Assembly (NCBI GenBank): GCA_020634455.1
Contig: JACKBQ010000001.1
Coordinates: 4,030,001-4,094,000 of the forward strand
DNA length: 64,000 bases
DNA from: Ardenticatenaceae bacterium
Lineage (GTDB): Bacteria > Chloroflexota > Anaerolineae > Promineifilales > Promineifilaceae
Reading direction: 5' to 3'
Positions 34,344 to 42,602 of the stretch are shown here, in pieces; positions within the stretch are counted from its first letter, which is position 1, and the number at the start of each line of letters is the position of its first letter. The position numbers and the translations under genes are program-made. The notes under the pieces are model-generated. The model searched no databases. It was not told where the DNA came from and saw only the letters and a list, made by a program, of their open reading frames with translations.

Positions 34344-37300
34344 TTACTCGACATCGATCTGCCAGCCTGCTTCAGGATTTGGAAACTCAATTTCATACTC
34401 TGAAACGGTAATTTTTCCTTGATCTTTTGTGGTAGTTGTTGTGCTTGAATTCTCTTTTTTGTATGCTGCTCTCAGATTTACTTCGGTTTTCCCCCCCGTG
34501 TCAGCATCAATTTCAAATATGTGGAATGGGAATTTGATATTTACATCTTCTAGGAAAAGCTCTAAAAGTGCTTCCAAATTACCACCCACAGATTCACTGG
34601 CTATGACTTCATTGACAATCGTTTTTACATCCTTGTCTGTAGCCGAAACTTTGCGCGTATGCGACATCAGTTTGCACTTAAAAACGATGTCTGTTTTATC
34701 AGGTAGCACAAAAGCTTTAAGGCCTGGAATGACTGCACCAGAAAATTGGGCTTCGAGGTGAATAACGGCCGGTCGCCCCTTTGTCAGCGTAAACACGTCA
34801 GGGAAAATGTATCCGCTTGCTGTGATCTCAAGAGGCTTGCCATTATTGATAGGAAAAGTTTCCCCCAACTCATGAAATGTCATGCTAAGCGTAACGTCGC
34901 CGCCACTTGAGTATGGGATGCCATTATGATCCACGAACAGTACAGACATCTGATAATTGCGCTGACTATTTGGGGCAACTGGCACACCAATTGCTTTTTT
35001 CTTTTCTGTTTTTTGCGGGATAGGCGCATCACCCTTATCAATTTCCGATAGCAGATTGAAGCGTTCTCCAATTTCCTGTTGGTTTTTTGGTGGGGGCGGG
35101 GGCGCTGTTGCCGTTTCGCCTAAAGACTTCGAAAGAATGCTCCCAATTTGTTTGGCTACATCGCCTGCTGTGCCAAGGGCTTGCTGTTGCGCATCTCCCG
35201 TTAGCTGTGCAGATGCCTTAGCCAATTCTGTCGCCACAGCCGACAGGTTAGACAATGTGTTCCTCAAACTCTCTGCATTGCTGTTTATAAGCGAGTCCAA
35301 ATTTAGTTTCCCAGCCTCTGAAAGCGCTGTATTTATTGAATTGGGCAACGGGTAATTCGGAACATTCTGAATAGCCAAATTAGAAGAGGGCACATTTGGC
35401 GTTAACACAATATCTTCAGACCGACCCACGTTTGGATCCGTTGGTAGAATGCCCGGCGAGGGCAGAATTTCATAATGTGAATTCCGCCGCATGTCATAAA
35501 GCTCTGCCCCTTTTGCATTGCTTAAAACGGGTTCCATAAACACAGCCGGTGAAGGTAGACTCACTTCGCTGCTGCTCAGTAATTCACCCATGCGGTCTTT
35601 TAGGGAACTCTGAATGTCAACATAATAGCCACACAATTTAGACATGTCAGTTGGGTTAACTTGAACCGGTGTGTCCACAAACCGCCACAGCGATTCAACG
35701 TCGGCAGCAATTGCTCGAAATAGGTTTGGTACTTCTGCTGGCACCACCTGTTTGCCTGTTTTGGGACCCGAAATATCCGATGGCGTTGTTAAGGTAATTA
35801 TTTCTTTCAGTTTTCTGCTCAATTTAGACAGACGGCCTAGTAATTCTATGTCGCTCAGAGTTGGATCGTTTTTGTTGTACCCCTTTGCAATAAACGTTTC
35901 AATGATAGTTTGTATATGGATAAGGTATTCATTAAGGGCTGCTGGTTCGGCTGCACCCGCCATTTCAAACCCGGTCATCTCTAACCTTAACTTTGAAACA
36001 TCAATGGTAATAGGCTCATGTCTATTATTGGTATTAACGCATTTTTTTAGTGGCAATATGACATGATTACCGCAAAAACCGAGGGGACTGGTGCCCGCAA
36101 TACTGCTTAGCTCCACATCCCCAATTTTAAGATCTTCTAGAACGTTGATTAGCTGTTCTCTTTCTGTGTTCTGCAAAACCAAGCGGGTAAAACCATATTT
36201 ATTGGCATTCATAAAACTAAGCAAATTTGTGATCTTGGCTTCTGTAAGCGCTTCGTCAGCAAGTTCCTCCTCCAATTCGGCGATCTCATCATTGACACCT
36301 TCAAATTGGTCTGTCAATCGTTTAGCAATATCCCATGCAATCTTTTTGCTGCTATCACTGTTTACATTAACCGCACTCGCCGGAATGATTGAGTTACCTT
36401 CTAAATTAGCTAGGTTTGGTAATGCGTTATTGTAGTCACTCCTGTTTTTTATCGTTACATCAGCCCAGATATTTTCAAATTTCAAAGCGCTCAAATCAAT
36501 TGTGATACCAGGGATTTCATATTTAGCGTCCTGGTTTGTATTTTTGATTTCAATAGATTTTATTTTACTTATAGAGATAAGGCTGCTGGTCGAAAAGCGA
36601 CCGATAAAATTGTTATCGTCATTTGGAGATGTGGTTCTTTTGAGTGAGTAATTACCCTCAGTGGTGATGATTTTTACCTTCACATTATCCCTTTGATTTT
36701 CCCTAAACCATTTCCAGAATGCTGCTAATGCCAATTTTAAGGGATCTGTTCCCGCTCCAAAAACTGCTATAAGCAATGTTTCAAATTTTGAACCATCTAT
36801 ATTGACGTCTACAACAATATTTTTGCTCTTGATTGCGTCAATTTCTGGAAGTTTTGCAATTTCAGTAGCTGGGCTGGGTTCAGTTGTCAATGTAAGGAAA
36901 TGTTGGTCTAGGGCAGGAACCAGCTTTTCATCGTTTATAACGGTTCTAAATAGCCACCAGTAACGTCGCAGGATATCCTGGGTGAACTTTATCGGTTTGT
37001 AGGGCAAGAACAGAATAGGGGTAAAGTCGTTGGCTCGCATATTGACTTGATACTCGTTGAGTACCTCGAAGTAAAGTGCATTGAGCGCATGAATCTTATT
37101 GTAATTTGTTACCCGATCTGTGCGAATTTGCTGCTGCTCTTCCTGTACATTTTGGCTAACAATATTTGACCAAAATGACCTCAACGAGGAGGCGTTTTGT
37201 ACGGTGCGCTGTTGAATGTTTTGGGCAGATTCAGCAAAGATTTCTCGTTCTCCCTCTGCATCGGTTTCAACAAAGCCTAAGGTCGTTGCGCCGGAATAGA

Positions 37301-38327
37301 TTAGACTGCCGGCTGCTGATCCGGCCATGCTGCCAATGCCGGTACCAATAGCTGAACCAGAAAGCGTCCCCAAGCCTAAATCTGATCCTCCTGATAGCGA
37401 ATCCAGGGCCAGGCCAACCAATGTGCCAGAGATGCCGCCTCCGACTCCGCCGACAATGGCCCCCGCAGCGACAAAACTGCCGCTGGTCGCTGCATTGGCA
37501 CCAAATGAAGAAGTTGCACCGTATTGATGCTCTTCGGCTGTTGCCCGAGCGACTTCATCTACAGCACGCTGATGCAGCAAGGTGTTGGCCAAATTTTCAG
37601 CCACCTGTGTGTCTTCTATCCGAGTGGCACGTACAGCACGCCGCCAATCTAAGACAGAAATCTGTGTGTCTTGCCCCATGAAGAGGTTTACAGAGCCTTG
37701 TGGTTCGCCAAGATGTACCCCCCGAAATACCCACTCTTGCCGATAGTTCACAGAATATCCTAAATAGATAACTTTCGTCTCGGTATTGGCAAAGTTGAAA
37801 AGGTTTCCAATCAGCGATTCATGCTTGTTCTTTAAGAGGCTCAGATGACGAATTTCTGCTTGTTTGAAGAAACTAATAAAATTTTTACTGTTGCGGGTAA
37901 ATTTTTTGCAGGTTGGCCGCACACATGAGGGGGCAAAAGGGTCTGCATCGTCTGGAAGGGCGCGAGAGATGATTTCTTCTGCTTCGGCAAATGCTGTAAA
38001 GGTTGCCACGTCGTAAACTGTCATCATGCCCAAACGCTGTAGATTTGCGGATGTTTCTTTCCCGACACCGCGTAATATTTCAGGAGATGATTTTAATATG
38101 TTAGCCAAACTTTTTTCGTAGGCAGACTTATCTATGTACGCAAGAATTTCATCCTTGTTGAGTAGCTGTTCTTTGGCGGCATGAATAAATCTGGCATAAC
38201 GAAACGGTTGGAATGCTAACAAATCACCCAGATTGGCAATGCCAAGATTTTGTAGTGCCTGGATTTGCTGGTTATCAATGGATTGGAGTGAATAAAGGGT
38301 GTGAAAATTCGATTTTAATTGATTCAT
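34344..38327 (-). CDS. Giant protein of unknown function with helix-hairpin-helix-like N terminus and Gly-rich segment
   Basis: This is a 1327-aa protein with no family recognised overall. Residues about 25-40 (LQNLGIANLGDLLAF) and 84-110 (ILRGVGKETSANLQRLG) look like helix-hairpin-helix units. Two Cys follow (about 134-140). Residues about 267-350 form a Gly/Ala/Ser-rich hydrophobic stretch that could cross a membrane or pack as a glycine-zipper. The middle is mixed alpha/beta; the part near 1000-1080 is Pro/Ala-rich; the C-terminal 200 residues look like beta sandwiches. The DNA is visibly AT-richer than the surroundings and has no intact ACGGCCGT copy, suggesting recent acquisition. It starts 24 bp after the PH-like membrane gene, with AGGTG upstream. 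Confidence 0.7.
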   Translation of the reverse strand: MNQLKSNFHTLYSLQSIDNQQIQALQNLGIANLGDLLAFQPFRYARFIHAAKEQLLNKDEILAYIDKSAYEKSLANILKSSPEILRGVGKETSANLQRLGMMTVYDVATFTAFAEAEEIISRALPDDADPFAPSCVRPTCKKFTRNSKNFISFFKQAEIRHLSLLKNKHESLIGNLFNFANTETKVIYLGYSVNYRQEWVFRGVHLGEPQGSVNLFMGQDTQISVLDWRRAVRATRIEDTQVAENLANTLLHQRAVDEVARATAEEHQYGATSSFGANAATSGSFVAAGAIVGGVGGGISGTLVGLALDSLSGGSDLGLGTLSGSAIGTGIGSMAGSAAGSLIYSGATTLGFVETDAEGEREIFAESAQNIQQRTVQNASSLRSFWSNIVSQNVQEEQQQIRTDRVTNYNKIHALNALYFEVLNEYQVNMRANDFTPILFLPYKPIKFTQDILRRYWWLFRTVINDEKLVPALDQHFLTLTTEPSPATEIAKLPEIDAIKSKNIVVDVNIDGSKFETLLIAVFGAGTDPLKLALAAFWKWFRENQRDNVKVKIITTEGNYSLKRTTSPNDDNNFIGRFSTSSLISISKIKSIEIKNTNQDAKYEIPGITIDLSALKFENIWADVTIKNRSDYNNALPNLANLEGNSIIPASAVNVNSDSSKKIAWDIAKRLTDQFEGVNDEIAELEEELADEALTEAKITNLLSFMNANKYGFTRLVLQNTEREQLINVLEDLKIGDVELSSIAGTSPLGFCGNHVILPLKKCVNTNNRHEPITIDVSKLRLEMTGFEMAGAAEPAALNEYLIHIQTIIETFIAKGYNKNDPTLSDIELLGRLSKLSRKLKEIITLTTPSDISGPKTGKQVVPAEVPNLFRAIAADVESLWRFVDTPVQVNPTDMSKLCGYYVDIQSSLKDRMGELLSSSEVSLPSPAVFMEPVLSNAKGAELYDMRRNSHYEILPSPGILPTDPNVGRSEDIVLTPNVPSSNLAIQNVPNYPLPNSINTALSEAGKLNLDSLINSNAESLRNTLSNLSAVATELAKASAQLTGDAQQQALGTAGDVAKQIGSILSKSLGETATAPPPPPKNQQEIGERFNLLSEIDKGDAPIPQKTEKKKAIGVPVAPNSQRNYQMSVLFVDHNGIPYSSGGDVTLSMTFHELGETFPINNGKPLEITASGYIFPDVFTLTKGRPAVIHLEAQFSGAVIPGLKAFVLPDKTDIVFKCKLMSHTRKVSATDKDVKTIVNEVIASESVGGNLEALLELFLEDVNIKFPFHIFEIDADTGGKTEVNLRAAYKKENSSTTTTTKDQGKITVSEYEIEFPNPEAGWQIDVE

Positions 38328-38351
38328 TTTTTATCACCTATGCTTTCTTAT

Positions 38352-39710
38352 TTATGGCTTTATGTTGCTGTTCAGCAGTTCAGCAAAGGGCATCCCCAGC
38401 ATGGTGATACCCACTACCAAACCAAGGACAATGGCAATGCCATTAGCTAACAACGCCCCTAGCCAACCCTGAAGTAGAAAATAGACCAGATAGCCGGATA
38501 GGATGGCGCTGATGAGGCTGGATACAGCACGGAAGATTGCTTGTCCCCTACGGGAGTGAAGTTTGTTGGTGTAGAAAACGGCCGTTAAGACAACAAACAC
38601 AACCGTACCGAAGATCAACGCCAGATTCCGCGGAAAAAAGGCGGTGGCAAACAGGGTAACCCCCACGGCAAACATGGCAGCAACACCGAATGCTGCAAAA
38701 CCCAGCACGAGTATATTGCGCCACACCGAGTGGTGCGCCCGGAATTGGAGAATACCGATGACACCACCGACAATTATGCCGCTCACCATGAGGTAATTAG
38801 ACAAATTTGTTTGGGCAACTTGTCTCAGCGTCAGCATGAGGCTGATTATGCCCCCTGCCAAAAAGCCAAAAAAGCTGAACAGAACCACATTGAGGAGCGC
38901 CTCCAGAAAGGTGCTGCTCTTGAGGGCATGAATGCCCGGTGTGGCGGCAGCAACCATATCTTCTGTCGGGGGATTTGCCTTGATGGTGGCCTGATATTGG
39001 GTCAGGATAGCCTGCAAAACATGCGCATTATTCACTTCGTGAGCCTGGATGTTTAATAGAGGCTGCTTATTCTCACCCTGAAGCGTGATAATTGGCATTG
39101 GGATAGATGGGGTTGATTGGATATGTTTGATTTTTGGCCAGGGTACAAAACTCAATCCATAACGAACACCGGCTGGCGAAATGGTTAGTTTACGGCCCAT
39201 GGGCAAGGTTTCTCTTTGCTGAATGCGTGGCAAATAATGGTTGCGTATGGTGTAGGTGGTCTTGCGTTGAATGAGTTGTAATAAATTGCGCATCCCTTTG
39301 CTCAGACGCGGAATGTAGAGGCGGTGTTCATTGGTTGATCTGATGGTGATACTAGCGAGACGCCATCTCTTGAGCGATTCATCCAGGGGGTTAAATTGGG
39401 CAGCTACGTCTTGAATATCGGTCCAGGCAACGGCCGTTTGCCCCCTACGTGTGGTTAAAGTGAGACCATGAAGGTGGACAATCACCGTCTTTCCCGTTGC
39501 CTGCCACAAATACCATCCCAATCCGATCATCAATCCGCCCCAAACGATAAGGGCAATGATTGTTTGCCCAAACATGATGATTGGGACGGCAATGAGGCTA
39601 ATGAGGAAAACCAGCAAGAACCCCATAAGCGCAGGAGTCGTCAAAACATGATAACTGTCCAAAGGTGGGCCAAGTGCTGGCTCAGTCGAAGGAGATTTGT
39701 TGGTCGCCAT
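38352..39710 (-). CDS. Membrane protein with PH-like (DUF6585-type) cytosolic segments
   Basis: The 452-aa protein has two N-terminal helices (about 28-70). A beta-rich region follows, with two PH-like units: GLTLTTRRGQTAVAWTDIQDV near 83 and LTISPAGVRYGLSFVPWPKI near 175. Five or six more helices run from 270 to the C terminus. The repeated pattern of a basic strand followed by a W(T/P)xI turn resembles DUF6585 or bacterial PH proteins, but function is unknown. AGAGGG lies before the ATG. It is 63 bp downstream of the aldehyde dehydrogenase gene and 24 bp upstream of the 1327-aa gene, so the three probably share a transcript. Confidence 0.65.
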   Translation of the reverse strand: MATNKSPSTEPALGPPLDSYHVLTTPALMGFLLVFLISLIAVPIIMFGQTIIALIVWGGLMIGLGWYLWQATGKTVIVHLHGLTLTTRRGQTAVAWTDIQDVAAQFNPLDESLKRWRLASITIRSTNEHRLYIPRLSKGMRNLLQLIQRKTTYTIRNHYLPRIQQRETLPMGRKLTISPAGVRYGLSFVPWPKIKHIQSTPSIPMPIITLQGENKQPLLNIQAHEVNNAHVLQAILTQYQATIKANPPTEDMVAAATPGIHALKSSTFLEALLNVVLFSFFGFLAGGIISLMLTLRQVAQTNLSNYLMVSGIIVGGVIGILQFRAHHSVWRNILVLGFAAFGVAAMFAVGVTLFATAFFPRNLALIFGTVVFVVLTAVFYTNKLHSRRGQAIFRAVSSLISAILSGYLVYFLLQGWLGALLANGIAIVLGLVVGITMLGMPFAELLNSNIKP

Positions 39711-39773
39711 ATAAGTTGATTTCCCTCTTTGTTCAGATATTTTCGATTTATATTCTGCCGATTGCGTTATTCC

Positions 39774-41417
39774 CTAGCTTTTCATGGCTGAAATCAATAA
39801 GCGGGTTAACGTCATGGGTGACGGCGATAATTGGAAATCTACGAATTTTTTACCAAAGTCGCGGATATTTCGTGACGTTGTCAGCACCGGATCAGGCTTC
39901 TGGATGAAGGGGTAATACACCACTGATTTTTGAGGGTGGTCGAACATCAACACGTTGTTGACCGTGCCAATCCCTGACTGAATATCGTAAATATCTTGTC
40001 CGGGATACGCGCCCCACGAGGTGACGGTGAGCATGTAGGCCATGACGCCCAAATGGTTGACGACCACAGAGCCGTAACGCAGCTTTTCGATTGCTTGATT
40101 AACGGCCGTTCCAATCTTCGGGTCTTTCATAGATTTGGGATGCACCAAAATGGTCGCCACCAGGTTGCCCCACAGCGTCTCATTGGCAAACGCTACAGCC
40201 TTCTCGATAAACGTCTCGACACTGTCTGCCGCCAGCCCTGTTTCCCCCATCAGGCTGCCGAATCCTTCTTGGGTAAAGCAGATGTCCTGCTGGTTTGTCT
40301 CATCCACATTCGGGATGAATGTCCAGGGAAGCTGCCCTTCAGATGTTTCCCCCAACTGCCGGGCGTCGGGATGTTCAGTCACAAACCGGTTGTGAATTTC
40401 CATCGTGCCCGGATAGTACGCTTTTCGCGTTTGGATTTGTGACAGGAAATTGGCCAGTTCAGCATTGAACTGTTGGCGCTGCTCCCATTGCTGCCAGTTA
40501 ATAATCATGCGCGGTGTCAGGCAGGCGCAGCCAGCATTGGCCGAAAATGCCGTTCCCAACTTGGCCGCCTGCGCCTGAATCTCCGATTCTCGCCACGGCC
40601 CCGGCACCACGATGACTGGGGATATATTGCCTAGCTCAGCAGTGATTGGCTTGGTTATTTGCGGCGTCCGGGCGGCTTTTCGTTGCGCTCCTTCTGCACC
40701 CGGTCCAAAAACGATTGCTTCAAACGTTCTGTCTGATCCGGTCATATGAATTTCATCAACCAGCGGGTGCTGAACCAGAAACGTTCCCTCAGTTACCCCG
40801 CCATACAGTACCCGCATAAAGTTGCGCTCGATTAGCCCGCGAAATCCTTCCTCGATAAGCGGACCAATATAATCGTTCACCGGGTTTGGTTTGAGGATGA
40901 CGACTTGACCGTCCACAAAAAGTTTCTGCATAAAATCAGCCACAATCAGGGCGGCAACATTGCCCGCGCCCAGCACCAGCGTCACTCTGCCTTTATTGTT
41001 TTGGCTGTGGTAAAAGGACGCCTGCGTGGGCAGTCCATTTTTTAGCGGGGCGTCTGGCATCATCCAGATTTCGGCCCGGACGCCCAGCATGGAAAGCTTG
41101 TCGTACAAGGTTTGGGGGAAAACCTGGGCCACAAGCTGGCCGTTCTCCCGCTGGTGAACAGGGCCAGGAATGCAGGGATTCCCCGTTTGTTGGATGTCTA
41201 GCAGCGATTGACGAAACAAGCGCACGATGCGGTAGACCAGGGAAAACGTGACATTTTTTTCGCCCACGCCATACGCATTCGCTTGCAAATCCTGCGCTTC
41301 AATCCCGGCGTTGATCCAACGATCCGCTACAGATTGCACATCATGGATGATCTCATCCAAAATGTTGATGCGTTCCTGAATGTCCAGGTTGGCCCACACA
41401 TCTTTATTTGCTTTCAA
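39774..41417 (-). CDS. Aldehyde dehydrogenase family protein, 5' end severed by an IS insertion
   Basis: This ALDH superfamily NAD(P)-dependent oxidoreductase has the cofactor region LGAGNVAALIV and ILKPNP, the catalytic Glu in TAELGNISP and the catalytic Cys in SANAGCACLTPR. The 547-aa body begins only at a TTG (41417); in-frame coding continues upstream without a start until a stop near 41475, inside the IS end. A good ATG with AAAGGA, at 42078 on the far side of the element and 14 bp after the ABM gene, is the probable original start (KPSSQTEVN...). Whether a working protein is still made is uncertain. Substrate unknown. Confidence 0.75.
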   Translation of the reverse strand: MKANKDVWANLDIQERINILDEIIHDVQSVADRWINAGIEAQDLQANAYGVGEKNVTFSLVYRIVRLFRQSLLDIQQTGNPCIPGPVHQRENGQLVAQVFPQTLYDKLSMLGVRAEIWMMPDAPLKNGLPTQASFYHSQNNKGRVTLVLGAGNVAALIVADFMQKLFVDGQVVILKPNPVNDYIGPLIEEGFRGLIERNFMRVLYGGVTEGTFLVQHPLVDEIHMTGSDRTFEAIVFGPGAEGAQRKAARTPQITKPITAELGNISPVIVVPGPWRESEIQAQAAKLGTAFSANAGCACLTPRMIINWQQWEQRQQFNAELANFLSQIQTRKAYYPGTMEIHNRFVTEHPDARQLGETSEGQLPWTFIPNVDETNQQDICFTQEGFGSLMGETGLAADSVETFIEKAVAFANETLWGNLVATILVHPKSMKDPKIGTAVNQAIEKLRYGSVVVNHLGVMAYMLTVTSWGAYPGQDIYDIQSGIGTVNNVLMFDHPQKSVVYYPFIQKPDPVLTTSRNIRDFGKKFVDFQLSPSPMTLTRLLISAMKS

Positions 41418-41500
41418 CGCCTCAACTGCTTCGTTAATTAAGGGCTTAAACCACTGCCTCTGGCAGTGGAATCAGTAAAGGTTCGACCGTTGTAGCGAGT

Positions 41501-41547
41501 ATTATGTACCAACCTAGAAGGTGCGATGCTTTTAGGAGGTACATAAT
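41501..41547 (+). promoter_or_regulatory. Stem-loop sequestering the tnpA ribosome-binding site
   Basis: ATTATGTACC (41501-41510) is the exact reverse complement of GGTACATAAT (41538-41547), which covers part of the Shine-Dalgarno sequence and the first two bases of the start codon. The loop contains CCTAGAAGGTGCG (41513-41525), complementary to CGCACCTTCTAGG at 42001-42013. This is like the translational repression known for IS200 tnpA. Confidence 0.6.
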
Positions 41548-41989
41548 GACCCGCCAATTTAAGAAGCTATCGCATTCGTTGTACGAATGCAAATACCATA
41601 TTGTCTTTTGTCCCAAATATAGGTATCAAATATTGCAAGATGACATAGTTGAATATGTCATTCAACAAATCTATCGCCTATGTGGACAAAAAGATGGAGT
41701 GGAAGTGATCGAACTAAATGTGCAAAAAGACCATATCCATCTGATTGTATCGATACCACCGAAGTATGCAGTCTCCAAATTCATGGGGTACCTGAAAGGG
41801 AAACTGGCGTTGAAACTGTTTGATCGCTATCCCAAACTACGGAAACGGTACTGGGGACAACACCTATGGTCGAGAGGATATTGTGTCAGTACAGTAGGCT
41901 TGGATGAAGAGCGCATACGCAAATATGTGAAGTGGCAAAACAAGAAAGACGCCAATGCAGATGCCACACAAAGAAGTTTGTTTGACTAG
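41546..41989 (+). CDS. tnpA: IS200/IS605 family Y1 transposase TnpA
   Basis: The 147-aa HUH single-strand transposase mobilises the element by peel-and-paste. It has the N-terminal SHSLYECKYHIVFCPKYR motif, the metal-binding HUH pair in DHIHLIVSIPP, LKGKLALKLF, and the catalytic Tyr in ERIRKYVKWQ. It appears intact and full length. ATG at 41546 is preceded by TAGGAGGT; the upstream frame from 41504 lies in the leader. No tnpB gene is present, so this is an IS200-like arrangement. Confidence 0.95.
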   Translation: MTRQFKKLSHSLYECKYHIVFCPKYRYQILQDDIVEYVIQQIYRLCGQKDGVEVIELNVQKDHIHLIVSIPPKYAVSKFMGYLKGKLALKLFDRYPKLRKRYWGQHLWSRGYCVSTVGLDEERIRKYVKWQNKKDANADATQRSLFD

Positions 41990-42091
41990 ATAAGAAACAA
42001 CGCACCTTCTAGGTGCAACAATCCAAGCCACCCCTTCTAGGGGTGGTCATTGACTTCTGTTTGGGAGCTGGGTTTCATACGGATAGGTCCT

Positions 42092-42385
42092 TTACGCCTG
42101 CGCGGCCACTTCAAAATGCTCGTTGGCTGGTGGTGCGGTCAGGAGTTTGGCAATTTTTGCCACCTGCGCCTGGTGATAGCCACCGGCCTCGCCCGCCTGC
42201 ATGTCTGCTTCCGTTTCCCAGTGCGAGAGAGAGATGAACTTGCTTTCTGATTCATTCACTAGCAAAGTGGTGCTAATGAAGCCCGGCTGCTCCTTCATAG
42301 CCGGGACAATAGAATCCTTAAAAATGGCGATACCTTCAGCGACAGTGCCGGGCTTTACGGTGCCTGAAATCATACGTACAAACAT
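42092..42385 (-). CDS. Antibiotic biosynthesis monooxygenase (ABM) domain protein
   Basis: This 97-aa single ABM/dimeric alpha-beta-barrel protein starts FVRMISGTVKPGT, with FKDSIVPAMKEQPGF, TLLVNESESKFISLSHWE and a helix near EADMQAG. Such proteins range from quinone monooxygenases to heme-degrading enzymes; the Asn typical of IsdG is not evident, so the reaction is unassigned. AAGGAGAAA lies before ATG 42385. The original aldehyde dehydrogenase start codon (42078) lies 14 bp beyond its stop, so the two were an operon before the IS arrived. Confidence 0.85.
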   Translation of the reverse strand: MFVRMISGTVKPGTVAEGIAIFKDSIVPAMKEQPGFISTTLLVNESESKFISLSHWETEADMQAGEAGGYHQAQVAKIAKLLTAPPANEHFEVAAQA

Positions 42386-42602
42386 GAGACTTTCTCCTTA
42401 CTGTTATAAAAGTGCCCGGCACGGGGCGAAAGTTCCTGATTTGCCCAAACTATCATGCCCCGTGCCTGGCACTTGAAATGAAACGCTGGGTGCAGCCTAC
42501 CAAATCCACCGTTATGAGATCGTTAGCGGCCGTTTTTAGCGAGATTTTGCCCCGTTTGTTACAATGCTTTACTCGATTCACGGCTTCACACAACAACAAC
42601 CC

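Larger units (their letters stand above)
41440..42056 (+). mobile_element. IS200/IS605-family element (tnpA only)
   Basis: A compact element of about 0.6 kb with one Y1 transposase gene. It lacks terminal inverted repeats but has the subterminal hairpins expected of the family: CCACTGCC/GGCAGTGG (41451-41469) at the left and CCACCCCT/AGGGGTGG (42028-42046) at the right, both with loop TCT, plus GCACCT/AGGTGC (42002-42016). Exact ends cannot be fixed without an empty site; no target duplication is expected. It carries no palindrome copies and separates the aldehyde dehydrogenase body from its start. Confidence 0.85.

Noticed and set aside
41546..42056. TnpB-guide (omega RNA) system linked to the IS
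   Set aside because: No tnpB frame is present. The right end carries only hairpins and 13-nt complementarity to the tnpA leader.
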